Source of the DNA: Deinococcus metalli
GTDB taxonomy: Bacteria; Deinococcota; Deinococci; Deinococcales; Deinococcaceae
DNA length: 64,000 nucleotides
NCBI RefSeq assembly: GCF_014201805.1
Contig: NZ_JACHFK010000010.1
Coordinates: forward strand, 62,001 to 126,000
Reading direction: 5' to 3'
Made by a program: the position numbers and the translations under genes. The notes under the pieces were generated by a model. The model saw only the letters and a program-made list of their open reading frames with translations. It ran no database searches and had not been told where the DNA came from. Shown piece by piece: positions 41,848 through 50,642 of the stretch (the first letter of the stretch is position 1; every line of letters starts with the position of its first letter).

Positions 41848-42960
41848 TCACCGCAACAGGACAGGCCGGGCATCGATCCTGATCCGGAACAGACTGTAGG
41901 GCTTGCGGCGCAGGTCCTGTCCGCCGTGGTAGCGCGCCTGGCGGTGGAGTTGGTTGGCGGTCACGTAGAGGTAGCCGTCGGTCGCTACGGACAGGGTGTC
42001 GGGCCACAGCAGGCGCGGATCGTGAACGACGGTCTCCCACACCTCTCCGTCCCTGCGCCGCAGGATGGAATTGTGTTCGTAGTTCCCGGAGTAGATGTAC
42101 CCGGCCGCGTCGGACTCCAGCCCATCCGAGGCGCCGCCCCGGTCCCCTTCGTCCCGGATGGCGGCGGAGACCTCGGTGTCGGGCAGGGCCCGGTCCGCGA
42201 GGGCATCGGTGCTCACGCTGTAGAGCCGCCGACTGCCGAGCGGGCAGTAGTACAGGCGTGAGCCGTCGGCCGAGATGGCAATGCCGTCCGATCCCATCCC
42301 CGCCCCCTGCTGCACCTCACCGTCCTTCTGTTCCAGAAATGGCCGCCCCTCGACGAGGGGGAGGAAGTCTTTGAGATCCTGCGGCTTGGTGGAAGGGTGG
42401 TCGTGCAGCTTCCGCCAGCTTTCGCCGCTGGCGAGGTCCACCACGATGAGGCCGTTGGGGCCCTGCTGCGCCGAGTCCGTGATGAAGGCCATCCCCGCCT
42501 CACCGCGCCTCAGGTCGAAGCGAACGTCGTTGAGGTACGAGGTGGGCAGGGCGACGTCCTGTGGGAAGAGAATCTTCTGGACCACCTGATCCGTCGCTAG
42601 GTCCACGCACACGAGCTTCGGCCCTCCGTACTGCGTGGGCTGGAACATGGGACTGCCGGTGTCGAGGATCCACAGCCGGTCCGCCGGATCGACCACGACA
42701 CTCTGCACCGACACCAGGGCGGCGGCAGGGTCGTCCGGATCGGTGTCATTCGTCGCCTGATCGGGGTAGGCCACCGGCTGGCCGTCCCGCACTTCGGCGA
42801 CCGTGAACTGCACGTCGTCGCCCCACTTGGGGAAATTGACGAAGATGCGCCCGGTGTGGGACACCGTCACGCCGGTGGGCATGGCGCCGCCGAAGGTCGC
42901 CACGACCTCCAGCGTTGCCACGGGTTCGTCGGTGGGCAGGGTGTGCGCCTGATTGGTCAT
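41848..42960 (-). CDS. Yellow/major royal jelly-family protein, cytoplasmic form
   Basis: A 370-residue beta-propeller protein paralogous to the one at 22742-23887. Shared pieces are AMPTGVTVSHTGRIFVNFPK, VQSVVVDPADRLWILDTGSP, YLNDVRFDLRRGEAGMAFIT and SDGIAISADGSRLYYCPLGS. Unlike that protein it has no signal peptide: ATG 42960 (MTNQAHTLPTDEP), with GGAG upstream, starts in a polar stretch. The frame is open 18 codons further but without a better start. It lies 80 bases after the zinc dehydrogenase at 43042-44184, so the two may be co-transcribed. Activity unknown. Confidence 0.88.
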   Translation of the reverse strand: MTNQAHTLPTDEPVATLEVVATFGGAMPTGVTVSHTGRIFVNFPKWGDDVQFTVAEVRDGQPVAYPDQATNDTDPDDPAAALVSVQSVVVDPADRLWILDTGSPMFQPTQYGGPKLVCVDLATDQVVQKILFPQDVALPTSYLNDVRFDLRRGEAGMAFITDSAQQGPNGLIVVDLASGESWRKLHDHPSTKPQDLKDFLPLVEGRPFLEQKDGEVQQGAGMGSDGIAISADGSRLYYCPLGSRRLYSVSTDALADRALPDTEVSAAIRDEGDRGGASDGLESDAAGYIYSGNYEHNSILRRRDGEVWETVVHDPRLLWPDTLSVATDGYLYVTANQLHRQARYHGGQDLRRKPYSLFRIRIDARPVLLR

Positions 42961-43041
42961 GGGAGTCTCCGGACGAGAGAACACAGAGGATCGGAGGCGG
43001 GGCAGAAGCGCCACGCTGCTGCCCCCACGGTCTGCCTGACG

Positions 43042-44184
43042 TCAGGTGCTGGGGTGGAGGATCACCTTGGTCCAGCCGTCGTTGCGCTCGTCAAAATTCT
43101 TGTAGGCGTCGGGTGCCTCGTCCAGCGGCAGGTGGTGCGAGACGATGAAGGACGGTTTGGCACGGCCCACCGCGATCAGGTCCCGCAACTGGCGGTTGTA
43201 CGCCTTGACGTTGCACTGCCCGGTGCCCACATGCTGCCCCCGGAACCACAGCATTCCCCAGTCGAAGGGAATCTCGCCTTTCTTGGCCAGCTGGGTGGGT
43301 GCGCCGGGGTCCTTCGGGACGAAGACGCCGACCACGCCGATCCCCCCGGTGAATTTCACAGATTTCACCAGGTTGTTCATGGTCAGCCCGGGGATTTCCT
43401 TGCCGTGGTGGTCGTGGCACTGGTACCCCACGCATTCACAGCCCCGGTCTGCTCCAAGCCCGTTGGTCAGCTCCAGCACGCGCTCTACCGGGTTCACCTG
43501 CGAGTCGTCGATAGCGATCGCCCCGATGCTCTCGGCGAGCCGCAACCGGTCGGCGTGACGGTCCACCACCATCACCATGCACGCCCCCTGAATCATGGCG
43601 GCGTGGGCCGCCATCAGGCCCACGGGACCGGCGCCGTAGATCACGACCGACTCGCCGGGGCACAGGCCTGCCAGCCGGGTCACGTGCCAGCCGGTCGGGA
43701 AGATGTCGGCCACCATCACGTAATCAGCCTCCTGTTCCCGGGCATCTGGGGGAAGCAGCAGGCAGTTGTAGTCCCCATAGGGCACGCGCAGAAGTTCGGC
43801 CTGCCCACCCTGGTAGGGCCCCATGTCGGCGAAACCGTAGGCTGCACCCGCCATGCCAGGATTGGCGGTCGTGAGGCAGAAGGCGCTCAGGCCCTTCTCG
43901 CAGTTCTTGCAAAAACCGCAGCCGATGTTGAAGGGCAGGACGACGAGGTCCCCAACCTTCACGCGGTCGACCGCGTCGCCCACCTCGACCACTTCGCCCA
44001 GGTTCTCGTGTCCGAAGATCCTGCCCTGCTCAAAATCGGTGCGGCCCTCATACATATGCAGGTCGCTGCCGCAGATGTTGGTGCTGGTGATCCTTACCAG
44101 CACGTCGGTGGGGCGCTCAAGCTGAGCATCCGGGACGTTCTTCACCGCGACGTCGCGCGGACCGTTGTACACGACGGCTCTCAT
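43042..44184 (-). CDS. zinc-dependent formaldehyde/alcohol dehydrogenase, distinct subtype
   Basis: A 380-residue medium-chain dehydrogenase of the glutathione-independent formaldehyde dehydrogenase (FdhA) subtype. Features: NICGSDLHMYEGRTDFEQG, GHENLGEV, structural-zinc cysteines in GCGFCKNCEKGLSAFC, Rossmann IYGAGPVGLMAAHAAM, and the subtype motif RGCECVGYQCHDHHG. ATG 44184 (MRAVVYNGPRD) follows AGGAGG; a 15-codon upstream extension is not needed. It differs from the two module dehydrogenases here, which share CQHDL. Probably leads a transcript with the MRJP-like gene. Confidence 0.92.
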   Translation of the reverse strand: MRAVVYNGPRDVAVKNVPDAQLERPTDVLVRITSTNICGSDLHMYEGRTDFEQGRIFGHENLGEVVEVGDAVDRVKVGDLVVLPFNIGCGFCKNCEKGLSAFCLTTANPGMAGAAYGFADMGPYQGGQAELLRVPYGDYNCLLLPPDAREQEADYVMVADIFPTGWHVTRLAGLCPGESVVIYGAGPVGLMAAHAAMIQGACMVMVVDRHADRLRLAESIGAIAIDDSQVNPVERVLELTNGLGADRGCECVGYQCHDHHGKEIPGLTMNNLVKSVKFTGGIGVVGVFVPKDPGAPTQLAKKGEIPFDWGMLWFRGQHVGTGQCNVKAYNRQLRDLIAVGRAKPSFIVSHHLPLDEAPDAYKNFDERNDGWTKVILHPST

Positions 44185-44763
44185 GGTGTTCCTCCTGGCC
44201 GGAGAGAGGCGTCCCTCCGGTGGCGGCAAAAAGGCGGCCGATCGCTCCCTGATTCATCAGTTCCTGGCCGAGGCGTCCTGATACTGGGATACGCACCCGC
44301 CTTGACCACCCTCCTGTGGAGGAACGGGTGCCCGATTGAACATGTCGCCCTTCTCCTGTAGAGCGGCCGAGTTCCTTCTTGTGTCACTGTATTTGGTGCG
44401 TCTGCGGGCACAGTGGACGTTTGGGCCAACTGTTTCCTACGAAATGGCGACGTGGCGCAGTCGATTAGACCAAGGCCCTTTCATGAAAGCGGTCTGATTC
44501 CTCGGCACTCTTTCGGTGGACCGCTTTCAGAAGTCGACGCGGGAATGATCGTGCACCATGAATGCCCGGGCTGTGGCAGATCACTGTCGCGTTGGAATCA
44601 GAGACAGGTGGCCCACCCTTCAGGCCACCTGCTGTATCACGGTCCGCCAAATCGCGCCGGCGCTCTGTCGTTGGAGACGCCGTCGGCCGTCTCGACAGTC
44701 CTGCGCTTCCTGCCGCACGTGTCACTGGCCGCGTGCATCACCTGACGTCGGTCACGTCCCGGG
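44185..44763. other. intergenic 579 bases with hairpin, no intact gene
   Basis: Contains CAGGTGGCC (44605-44613) pairing with GGCCACCTG (44623-44631) around a 9-base loop, and nothing else recognisable. A missing 5' part of the following TetR gene is not found here in any frame. Confidence 0.55.
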
Positions 44764-45207
44764 TTGAACTTCAACGATCAGGTCCCGGATCTCGTAGCTC
44801 GTCAGCACTTCGTTGAAGGTGAGGTCCGGCGTGCCCACGATGCGGAGCGGCAGACCCAGCAGGCGGGCACGCTGGTGTTCCGGCACGTGCAGGCCCAGCC
44901 GGACCTGTACCGGCTGCTCCTGAACACCGACCCCGCGATGGGGCTGCTCGACCAGATCCTTGAGACCGGCGTGGCGGGCCTCCTGGAGACCTTCGAGGCC
45001 CGACCGGACGCCCGCGTGCCCACGGAGATCGCTGCGCACCACTTCATCCGCTCGTTCCTGAATCTGATCGAATGGTGGCTGCGGCAGGGACAGCCCCACA
45101 GTCCCGAGCGCATGGGCGAGATCTACCGCGAGCTGATCCTGCGGCCCACCGAGCCCGCTGCGCTGCGGCCCCGCCGGACGCCCGGCCACGCTCCAGGGAG
45201 AATCTGA
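44764..45207 (+). pseudogene. 5'-truncated TetR-family regulator (ligand domain only)
   Basis: From about codon 35 the frame encodes a TetR C-terminal domain: TLVFRHVQAQPDLYRLLLNT, MGLLDQILETGVAGLLETFE and FIRSFLNLIEWWLRQGQPHS, ending in RELILRPTEPAALRP. No helix-turn-helix precedes it in this or neighbouring frames. The first codons (MNFNDQVPDLVARQHF) do not look like the family. Without the DNA-binding part it cannot act as a normal repressor, so it is probably a remnant of a rearrangement. A translated fragment acting as a decoy cannot be excluded. Confidence 0.65.
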
Positions 45208-45561
45208 GGGCGGTGCCTCACCACTGCCGTGGGTCTCGCTTGAGGCAGGCATCGCCCCTTCGTCATCACGGTTCTGACCACCCACCGCCAGTGGGACCGA
45301 GCCGCGTAACAGGTGGCCCAGACATCGAGCCACCTGGCCTCTCGCCAGAGGAACCGCGCTGCCGTGTGGTTGCTTTCAGAGGAACGAGCGTGATGGGCCG
45401 CGGCCGGAGGTCGTGTGGCTCAGTGGACACCGCGCTCGTGGAGATGGAGCGGCACGTCACGTTGACCGGACGGGAAGCGGTCGGACGGTCACCGCGCGTT
45501 CCCGATGACGCTGAGCGGCGACCGGTGACGGTACGGCTCCAGGCAGGCATAGCCCGCCGGC
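45208..45561. other. intergenic 354 bases with short hairpin, no gene seen
   Basis: CAGGTGGC (45310-45317) pairs with GCCACCTG (45329-45336) around an 11-base loop. The rest has only shadow frames. It is the converging end of the truncated TetR gene and the leftward dehydrogenase gene. Confidence 0.5.
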
Positions 45562-46773
45562 TTACTGCGCTCCCGGTGCCAGACCCGTTGGCCTGGAGTC
45601 CGCCCAGGGATCGAGGACGCACTTCACGCAGTGATCTTCCTTGTGCTTGAAGATGTGGTACCCGTGTGGGGCCTCGTCCAGGCTGAGGCGGTGCGAGATG
45701 ACCGCCGTCGGGTCAATCTCGCCTTTCACGATGTGCTCCAGCAGCCGGGGGACGAAGCGGTGCACGTGCGTCTGCCCGGTGCGCATCGTAAGTCCCTTGT
45801 TCATGAACGCGCCGAGCGGGATTTTGTCGGCGAAGCCGCCGTAGACCCCAGGCACGCTGACGGTGCCGCCCTTGCGCACCGAGATGATCGCGGAGCGCAG
45901 GGAATGCGGGCGGTCGCTCTCCGCGATACGCGTCGTCTGCTTCACGGCGTCCGCCAGTCCACCCACGCCGAGGCCATGCGATTCCATGCCGACGGCGTCC
46001 ACCACGCTGTCCGGGCCGCGCCCCCCGGTGCGGAGCTTGAGCGCCTCCAGCACCTCCTCCTGCTCGTAGTTCAAGGGATCCGCGCCCAGCGCCGCCGCCC
46101 TCGCGAGGCGGTACGGGAAGCGGTCGATGGCGATCACGTGGCCCGCGCCCAGCAGAAAGGCGCTCATGATCGTGAACAGGCCCACCGGCCCGCAGCCGTA
46201 CACGGCCACCGTGTCGCCCGGCTGGATGTCGCAATTCAGCGCGCCCATGTATCCGGTGGGGAGGATATCGGTGAGGAACAGCACCTGGTCGTCGGTCAGG
46301 CCCTCGGGAACCGTGAAGAGGTTCTCGTCGGCATACAGCGTCCGCGCAAACTGCGCCTGCCCGCCCGCGTAGCCGCCCGTGAGATGCGAGTACCCGTAGA
46401 TGCCGCTCGGCGCGTGCCCGAACATCTTCTCTGCGAGTTTCGCGTTCGCGTTGCTGTTGTCACACAGCGACGTGAGGTCGTGCTGGCAGAACCAGCAGTG
46501 CCCACACGCGATGGGGAAGGGCACGATGACCCGGTCTCCCACCTTGACCCTGCGCACCTCATGGCCGACCTCCACGACTTCCCCCATGAATTCGTGCCCG
46601 AGGATGTCCCCGTGCACCATGGTGGGAATGTAGCCATCGAGCAGATGCAGGTCACTGCCGCAGATGGCGGTGGAGGTGATCCGCACGATGGCGTCGGTCG
46701 GCTGCAGGATGGTCGGATCCGGGACGGTTTCGACCCCCACGCGGTTCACGCCCTGCCACACCAGCGCTTTCAT
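45562..46773 (-). CDS. zinc-dependent alcohol/formaldehyde dehydrogenase (module B)
   Basis: A 403-residue zinc dehydrogenase, paralogue of the one at 38196-39365: AICGSDLHLLDGYIPTMVHG, GHEFMGEVVEVG, structural-zinc ACGHCWFCQHDLTSLC and Rossmann VYGCGPVGLFTIMSAFL. The two share the order and spacing of all these motifs. ATG 46773 overlaps the SRPBCC stop (ATGA), with AGGACC rather than a strong ribosome-binding site, so translation is coupled. The C-terminus is about 15 residues longer than module A. Role as for module A; substrate uncertain. Confidence 0.9.
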   Translation of the reverse strand: MKALVWQGVNRVGVETVPDPTILQPTDAIVRITSTAICGSDLHLLDGYIPTMVHGDILGHEFMGEVVEVGHEVRRVKVGDRVIVPFPIACGHCWFCQHDLTSLCDNSNANAKLAEKMFGHAPSGIYGYSHLTGGYAGGQAQFARTLYADENLFTVPEGLTDDQVLFLTDILPTGYMGALNCDIQPGDTVAVYGCGPVGLFTIMSAFLLGAGHVIAIDRFPYRLARAAALGADPLNYEQEEVLEALKLRTGGRGPDSVVDAVGMESHGLGVGGLADAVKQTTRIAESDRPHSLRSAIISVRKGGTVSVPGVYGGFADKIPLGAFMNKGLTMRTGQTHVHRFVPRLLEHIVKGEIDPTAVISHRLSLDEAPHGYHIFKHKEDHCVKCVLDPWADSRPTGLAPGAQ

Positions 46774-47828
46774 GCGGTCCTCCGGTTGTCGTACAACTGC
46801 GCGAGCCCGCGCGTCACGGGGTTTTTGCGGCCGCTCGGCTGCCCCTGGTTCGTGGGTGTGCCGCCCGTCTCCAGCACGCGCTTGAGGCGCCGCAAGTCCT
46901 CGTCCACCTGCACCGCGGGTTCCTCGCCCAGCAGGCGAGCGAAGGCCACGCCCACGGCCCCCGCGGGCGGCTGGTACGTGAGGCGCACGCGCACCTCCGT
47001 GCCGCGGTCGGCGGGCGCGGGCCTGAAGTCCACGCTCCCCTCGTTCATGATCTGGCTGCCCTCCACACTGCGCCACGCGAGATGCCGCTCGGGGTCGTCC
47101 TCGGTCAGCATCGCGTCCCACTCGACGCGGCTCCCGGCGGGGCCCTTCGCCACCCAGTGCGAGCGGCCCTCACCCTGCACGCGCACGCTCTCCAGGTGAG
47201 TCATGAACCGCGCGAGGTTCTCGAAGTCCCGCCAGAAGGCGTACACCTCCGCGACGGGCCTCGTGATGGTAACGGCGCGCTCCACCTCGTGGCGTGACGT
47301 GGCCGCGCGCGCGCGCCGCTGCACGACGTTCTCCGGCAGCCGCGCGGTGGAGCCCCGCATGGCAACCAGTGCGGCCCCTGCCGCCATGCCCAGAACGGCG
47401 GGGGCCAGCCGAAGAAGGGGGGGCGCTGGCCTGGCCTTGCTCAGCACAGGCGCCTGCCCGGACACGGCGGCGTGCCCGCCCACCCCCGCGAGGTGCAGGC
47501 CGCACACCGTGTCCACGACCGTCGTGGCCGTCACCATGCCCAGCGCCGCGCCCACCCGCGCGCGGGCCGGATTCTCGGGCGTCAGGGCCGCGCCGAGGGC
47601 GGCGAGGTCGACAACGTCGCCGATGACCCGCGACCACACCCCGACCGTCGGCTGCGTGAAGACCAGCGCAGCGTGCGCGAGTTCCCGGGCGCCGAACAGG
47701 CGGACCCGATCGGCGCGGTCCGGCACGCCCAGGGCGCCCGCGAGCCGTCCGCTCGCGAGGAGTTCCGTGGCGCCGAGGGCCACGCTGTACCAGCCCAGCG
47801 CACGCGCAAATTGATACACATTCGTCAT
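46770..47828 (-). CDS. membrane-anchored SRPBCC (START-like) protein (module B)
   Basis: A 352-residue two-part protein. Residues 1-165 carry about four hydrophobic segments (GWYSVALGATELLASGRLAG, AVLGMAAGAALVAM). Residues about 185-325 form a START-like domain: ERAVTITRPVAEVYAFWRDF, LARFMTHLESVRVQGEGRSH, TEVRVRLTYQPPAG. The last domain parallels the protein of module A, including the final SGR tail. GGGAGG lies nine bases before the ATG. It is directly coupled to the downstream dehydrogenase. A membrane-bound ligand-binding partner for that enzyme is a reasonable guess. Confidence 0.85.
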   Translation of the reverse strand: MTNVYQFARALGWYSVALGATELLASGRLAGALGVPDRADRVRLFGARELAHAALVFTQPTVGVWSRVIGDVVDLAALGAALTPENPARARVGAALGMVTATTVVDTVCGLHLAGVGGHAAVSGQAPVLSKARPAPPLLRLAPAVLGMAAGAALVAMRGSTARLPENVVQRRARAATSRHEVERAVTITRPVAEVYAFWRDFENLARFMTHLESVRVQGEGRSHWVAKGPAGSRVEWDAMLTEDDPERHLAWRSVEGSQIMNEGSVDFRPAPADRGTEVRVRLTYQPPAGAVGVAFARLLGEEPAVQVDEDLRRLKRVLETGGTPTNQGQPSGRKNPVTRGLAQLYDNRRTA

Positions 47829-47999
47829 GTGTCATGACCTCCCACAGTGATGGGGAGCGCCGGTGTCGGTCCGGCGTTCGATCACTCACGGTTCAGAACC
47901 CTGCTGGGGTCACGTTGTCACAACCGTGCCGACACCGGGCAACACGACAGGACGTCCTCCAGATGGCCTGTCGCCTCCTCGTGTTCGAGGTGCTGTACG

Positions 48000-48386
48000 T
48001 CAGGAACGCTTAGCGGCCCTGATTGCCGCCGCCCTGGCCTCCGCGGTTCCCGCCCTGATCCCCACTGCTGCCGCCATCATTGTCGTGGCTGTGCTTGCCG
48101 GCCTCACGCGCTTCTTCCGAGGTGAACTCGTGCGCGTTCCCACTTTCGTGCGCGGCCTTGCCGGCTTCACCGCTTCTTCCGACGTGAACTCGTGTGCGTT
48201 CCCACTTTCATGGGCGGCCTTACCGCCCTTGCTGGCGATCTCGCGCTGCTTGTCGGGATCCATCGCGGCGAAGCCCCGCTCACTGCTGCCACCGCTCTGC
48301 CCACCCTGGTCGCCGCCGGAATTCCCGCCCTGGCCGCCCTGTGAGCCACCGGAGTTGCCGCCGTTCCCGTTGTTTCCCTGCGTCAT
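48000..48386 (-). CDS. KGG-repeat general stress protein, with probable frameshift
   Basis: Gly/Asn/Gln-rich start (MTQGNNGNGGNSGGSQGG) followed by a KGG repeat, MDPDKQREIASKGGKAAHES then GNAHEFTSEEA. After this the frame becomes Arg/Pro-rich and ends at 48000. Adding one base near 48170 restores a second repeat (EAGKAAHESGNAHEFTSEEA), then REAGKHSHDND and a Gly/Asn tail, stopping at 48010. The two DNA repeats are 62 bases apart instead of the 63 expected. So either the gene is broken or the sequence has a one-base error. Such hydrophilic proteins protect against desiccation and osmotic stress. GGAGG precedes the ATG. Confidence 0.82.
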   Translation of the reverse strand: MTQGNNGNGGNSGGSQGGQGGNSGGDQGGQSGGSSERGFAAMDPDKQREIASKGGKAAHESGNAHEFTSEEAVKPARPRTKVGTRTSSPRKKRVRPASTATTMMAAAVGIRAGTAEARAAAIRAAKRS

Positions 48387-48708
48387 GATCGAACCTCCAC
48401 TTCGAGTGAAATCCCATGCCAGTTGGCATGGGACTGACCATGCGCTCGTGCGCCCTCCAGACAGTTCGGGATCAGATCAAGGCAGACGCCACCCTGTCGA
48501 AGTGGGCCTAAGCGGAGGCGGAAGGGACCTTGACCCCGTTCTTAGACGGGCCACTGGCCGACGATCCCAGGAGTGGCGCCGACACGGGACGGTGCATCCG
48601 CCCTCAGCACCGTAGATCCTCCGCCCCCGGACTCACGGAAGCCGATTCTCAGATAGGGTTCCGCGCCGTGATCGGCAGCCAGGGCTGTGCGCTGGCTGCC
48701 CGTCCGGT
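48387..48708. other. intergenic, no gene seen
   Basis: This 322-base stretch holds the upstream region of the stress-protein gene and the end of the glycosidase operon. I see no clear terminator and no family-like frame. Confidence 0.5.
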
Positions 48709-49632
48709 TCAGCCGAGGGCGAGCTGCGGCGTTCCGTCCGACGTCCAGACCAAGGGCTCGATGTGCAGTTCCCGCTGCGTGCCCAGGGCGTTCCAGGCAT
48801 GGAACACGAGGTGATCCTGCCCTTGTCCATCGCGAACCACACTGTTGTGGCCCGGCCCCCGCAGGCCACCCAGACCAGACGCCAGCACCACCGGCCCCTC
48901 CTGCGGCTCCCGCCACGGACCCAGCGGATGGTCGGCGACCGCGTGTCCCACGCCGTAGGTCTCGTTCGTCCACGCGCCCCCGGAGTAGAAGAGGTGATAC
49001 GTCCCTTGCCGCTTCACGACGAACGGGCCTTCGAGGGTGTGCCAGTCGTACACCCGGCCATACATGGAGCGGTCCCGCTGGTAGCGTTGCCACTCGCTGC
49101 TGGCGCCCAGGACGGGCACGGGAGGGCCCACCAGCCGGGTCATGTCATCGAGGCGCTGCGCAGCCAGCACCGTGCCGGGACGCTCTCCGGTCAGATCGTC
49201 GCGGGCGTAGTACAGGTACCACGCGCCGTCATCGTCCTGAAACGGGTGGGGGTCGATGGCGAAGGGCTCGTCCGGCGTGAGATTGAGCCCCTGGTCGACG
49301 AAGGGGCCCAGGGGGCTGGCACTGACCGCCACGCGCAGGTGGTGCCCTTTGTCCTCGATGCCCACCGAGTAGTACATGTAGAACGACCCGCCACGTTCCG
49401 CCACCTCCGGCGCCCAGTACGCGCGGGGTTCGTCGGTGACGGGCACGAGGGATCCACCGTGCGACACCCACGTCCGGAGATCCGGCGAGCTGAGCACCTC
49501 GAAGGCCAGGCCTCCGGGTTCCTGCTGACCGTCAAGCCCCGTGCCATACGCGTAATACCGGTCACCGCTGCGCAGCACGAAGGGATCGGCGAAATAGCCG
49601 GGATGCGCCGGGGCGATGCTCGCGCGGCTCAT
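48709..49632 (-). CDS. GH43 glycoside hydrolase, cytoplasmic
   Basis: A 307-residue five-bladed propeller glycosidase of family GH43, cleaving arabinose- or xylose-containing oligosaccharides. The three catalytic acids are in place: base D16 (FADPFVL), D127 (FAIDPHPF) and acid E201 (TLEGPFV). No signal peptide, so it probably acts on imported oligosaccharides. ATG 49632 overlaps the preceding GH43 stop (ATGA). It is the last gene of the six-gene operon starting with the binding protein at 55080. Confidence 0.9.
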   Translation of the reverse strand: MSRASIAPAHPGYFADPFVLRSGDRYYAYGTGLDGQQEPGGLAFEVLSSPDLRTWVSHGGSLVPVTDEPRAYWAPEVAERGGSFYMYYSVGIEDKGHHLRVAVSASPLGPFVDQGLNLTPDEPFAIDPHPFQDDDGAWYLYYARDDLTGERPGTVLAAQRLDDMTRLVGPPVPVLGASSEWQRYQRDRSMYGRVYDWHTLEGPFVVKRQGTYHLFYSGGAWTNETYGVGHAVADHPLGPWREPQEGPVVLASGLGGLRGPGHNSVVRDGQGQDHLVFHAWNALGTQRELHIEPLVWTSDGTPQLALG

Positions 49633-50642
49633 GGCGTGGGCGCGGGCTGTGGGGTCAGGGTCACGCCGCCGAAGATCACCCTGCCATTCTTGAATCCCAC
49701 CCGGTCGAGGCGCATGCTGCGCTGTCCACCGTTGGCGTCACCCACCGCGCCGAGCGTCCACGCGTGGTACACCAGCCAGGTCTGCCCCGCGCCGTCCTGG
49801 ACCACCGACTGGTGGCCTGGCCCGACCACCCGGCCGCTGGTGACCACCAGCGGTTCGGGCGCCTTGGTGTACGGCCCGGTCAGGGCCCTGGACGTGGCGT
49901 AGCCCACCGCGTAGGTCTCGTTGTCGTAGCTGGCCCCGGAGTACAGCAGGTAGTAGAAGCCGTCCGAGTAATGCAGGGTCGGCGCCTCGATCACTGCTCC
50001 CTCCCACAGCGCGCCGTTGCTGATCAGCAGCGTTTCCTTGCCGACCAGGGCGAGGCCGTCCGCGCTGAGCTTCTGCAGATAGATGCCGGTGCTGAGGTTG
50101 CAGCAGTTACCGTCGTTCTTCCACAGCAGGTACCGCTGGCCGTCTTTGTCCTGGAAGGGGCTGGCGTCGATGCTGCCGCCCAGGTCCGCCTGGCAGACCA
50201 GGGGCCGCTCGCTGGCGTCGGTGAAGGGGCCCTCGGGGCTGCGGGCCACCGCGGCGCCCACGCACTGCCGCTCACTCAGGACGTCGCGGGTCGTGTAGTA
50301 CAGGACGAAGCGGTTCGGACCGAAGGCCATAACTTCCGGCGCCCACGTCAGACCGCCGCGGGCCCAGCGCGGTTGACTGGCGAGCGCGTCGCCCACATAC
50401 GACCAGTGCACCAGGTCGCGTGAGCGGTGCACCGGCACGTCGCCGCCATTGCCATTGGTCACGTAGGCGTAGTACCAGCTCCCCACCTTGAGCACGAAGG
50501 GATCGGGGACATTGTCGTCGAGGACGGGATTGGTGTACGTCGTGGTCATGGGAGGGCCCCCTCCACCGGCGCGGGCATTGAAGCCGGCCAGCGCGGTCAC
50601 GCACAGGCCGAGAACGAGAACACATCGGGCGGTCCAGGTCAT
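49629..50642 (-). CDS. GH43 glycoside hydrolase, secreted
   Basis: A 337-residue GH43 enzyme with an N-terminal signal peptide ([19 protein letters not shown]). The catalytic acids are D47 (VPDPFVL), D159 (SIDASPF) and E219 (VIEAPTL). It is expected to trim side chains or short arabino/xylo-oligosaccharides outside the cytoplasm before uptake. AAGGAG precedes the ATG, which also overlaps the upstream hydrolase stop. The two GH43 proteins are not recent duplicates: spacing between motifs differs and only this one is exported. Confidence 0.9.
   Translation of the reverse strand: MTWTARCVLVLGLCVTALAGFNARAGGGGPPMTTTYTNPVLDDNVPDPFVLKVGSWYYAYVTNGNGGDVPVHRSRDLVHWSYVGDALASQPRWARGGLTWAPEVMAFGPNRFVLYYTTRDVLSERQCVGAAVARSPEGPFTDASERPLVCQADLGGSIDASPFQDKDGQRYLLWKNDGNCCNLSTGIYLQKLSADGLALVGKETLLISNGALWEGAVIEAPTLHYSDGFYYLLYSGASYDNETYAVGYATSRALTGPYTKAPEPLVVTSGRVVGPGHQSVVQDGAGQTWLVYHAWTLGAVGDANGGQRSMRLDRVGFKNGRVIFGGVTLTPQPAPTP

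Noticed and set aside
44752..45333. A 193-codon minus-strand frame opposite the TetR remnant
   Set aside because: The plus strand encodes recognisable TetR C-terminal sequence; the minus frame matches nothing.
48108..48235. Tandem repeats of about 62 bases considered as a CRISPR or VNTR array
   Set aside because: Only two copies without spacers, and they encode the KGG protein repeat.
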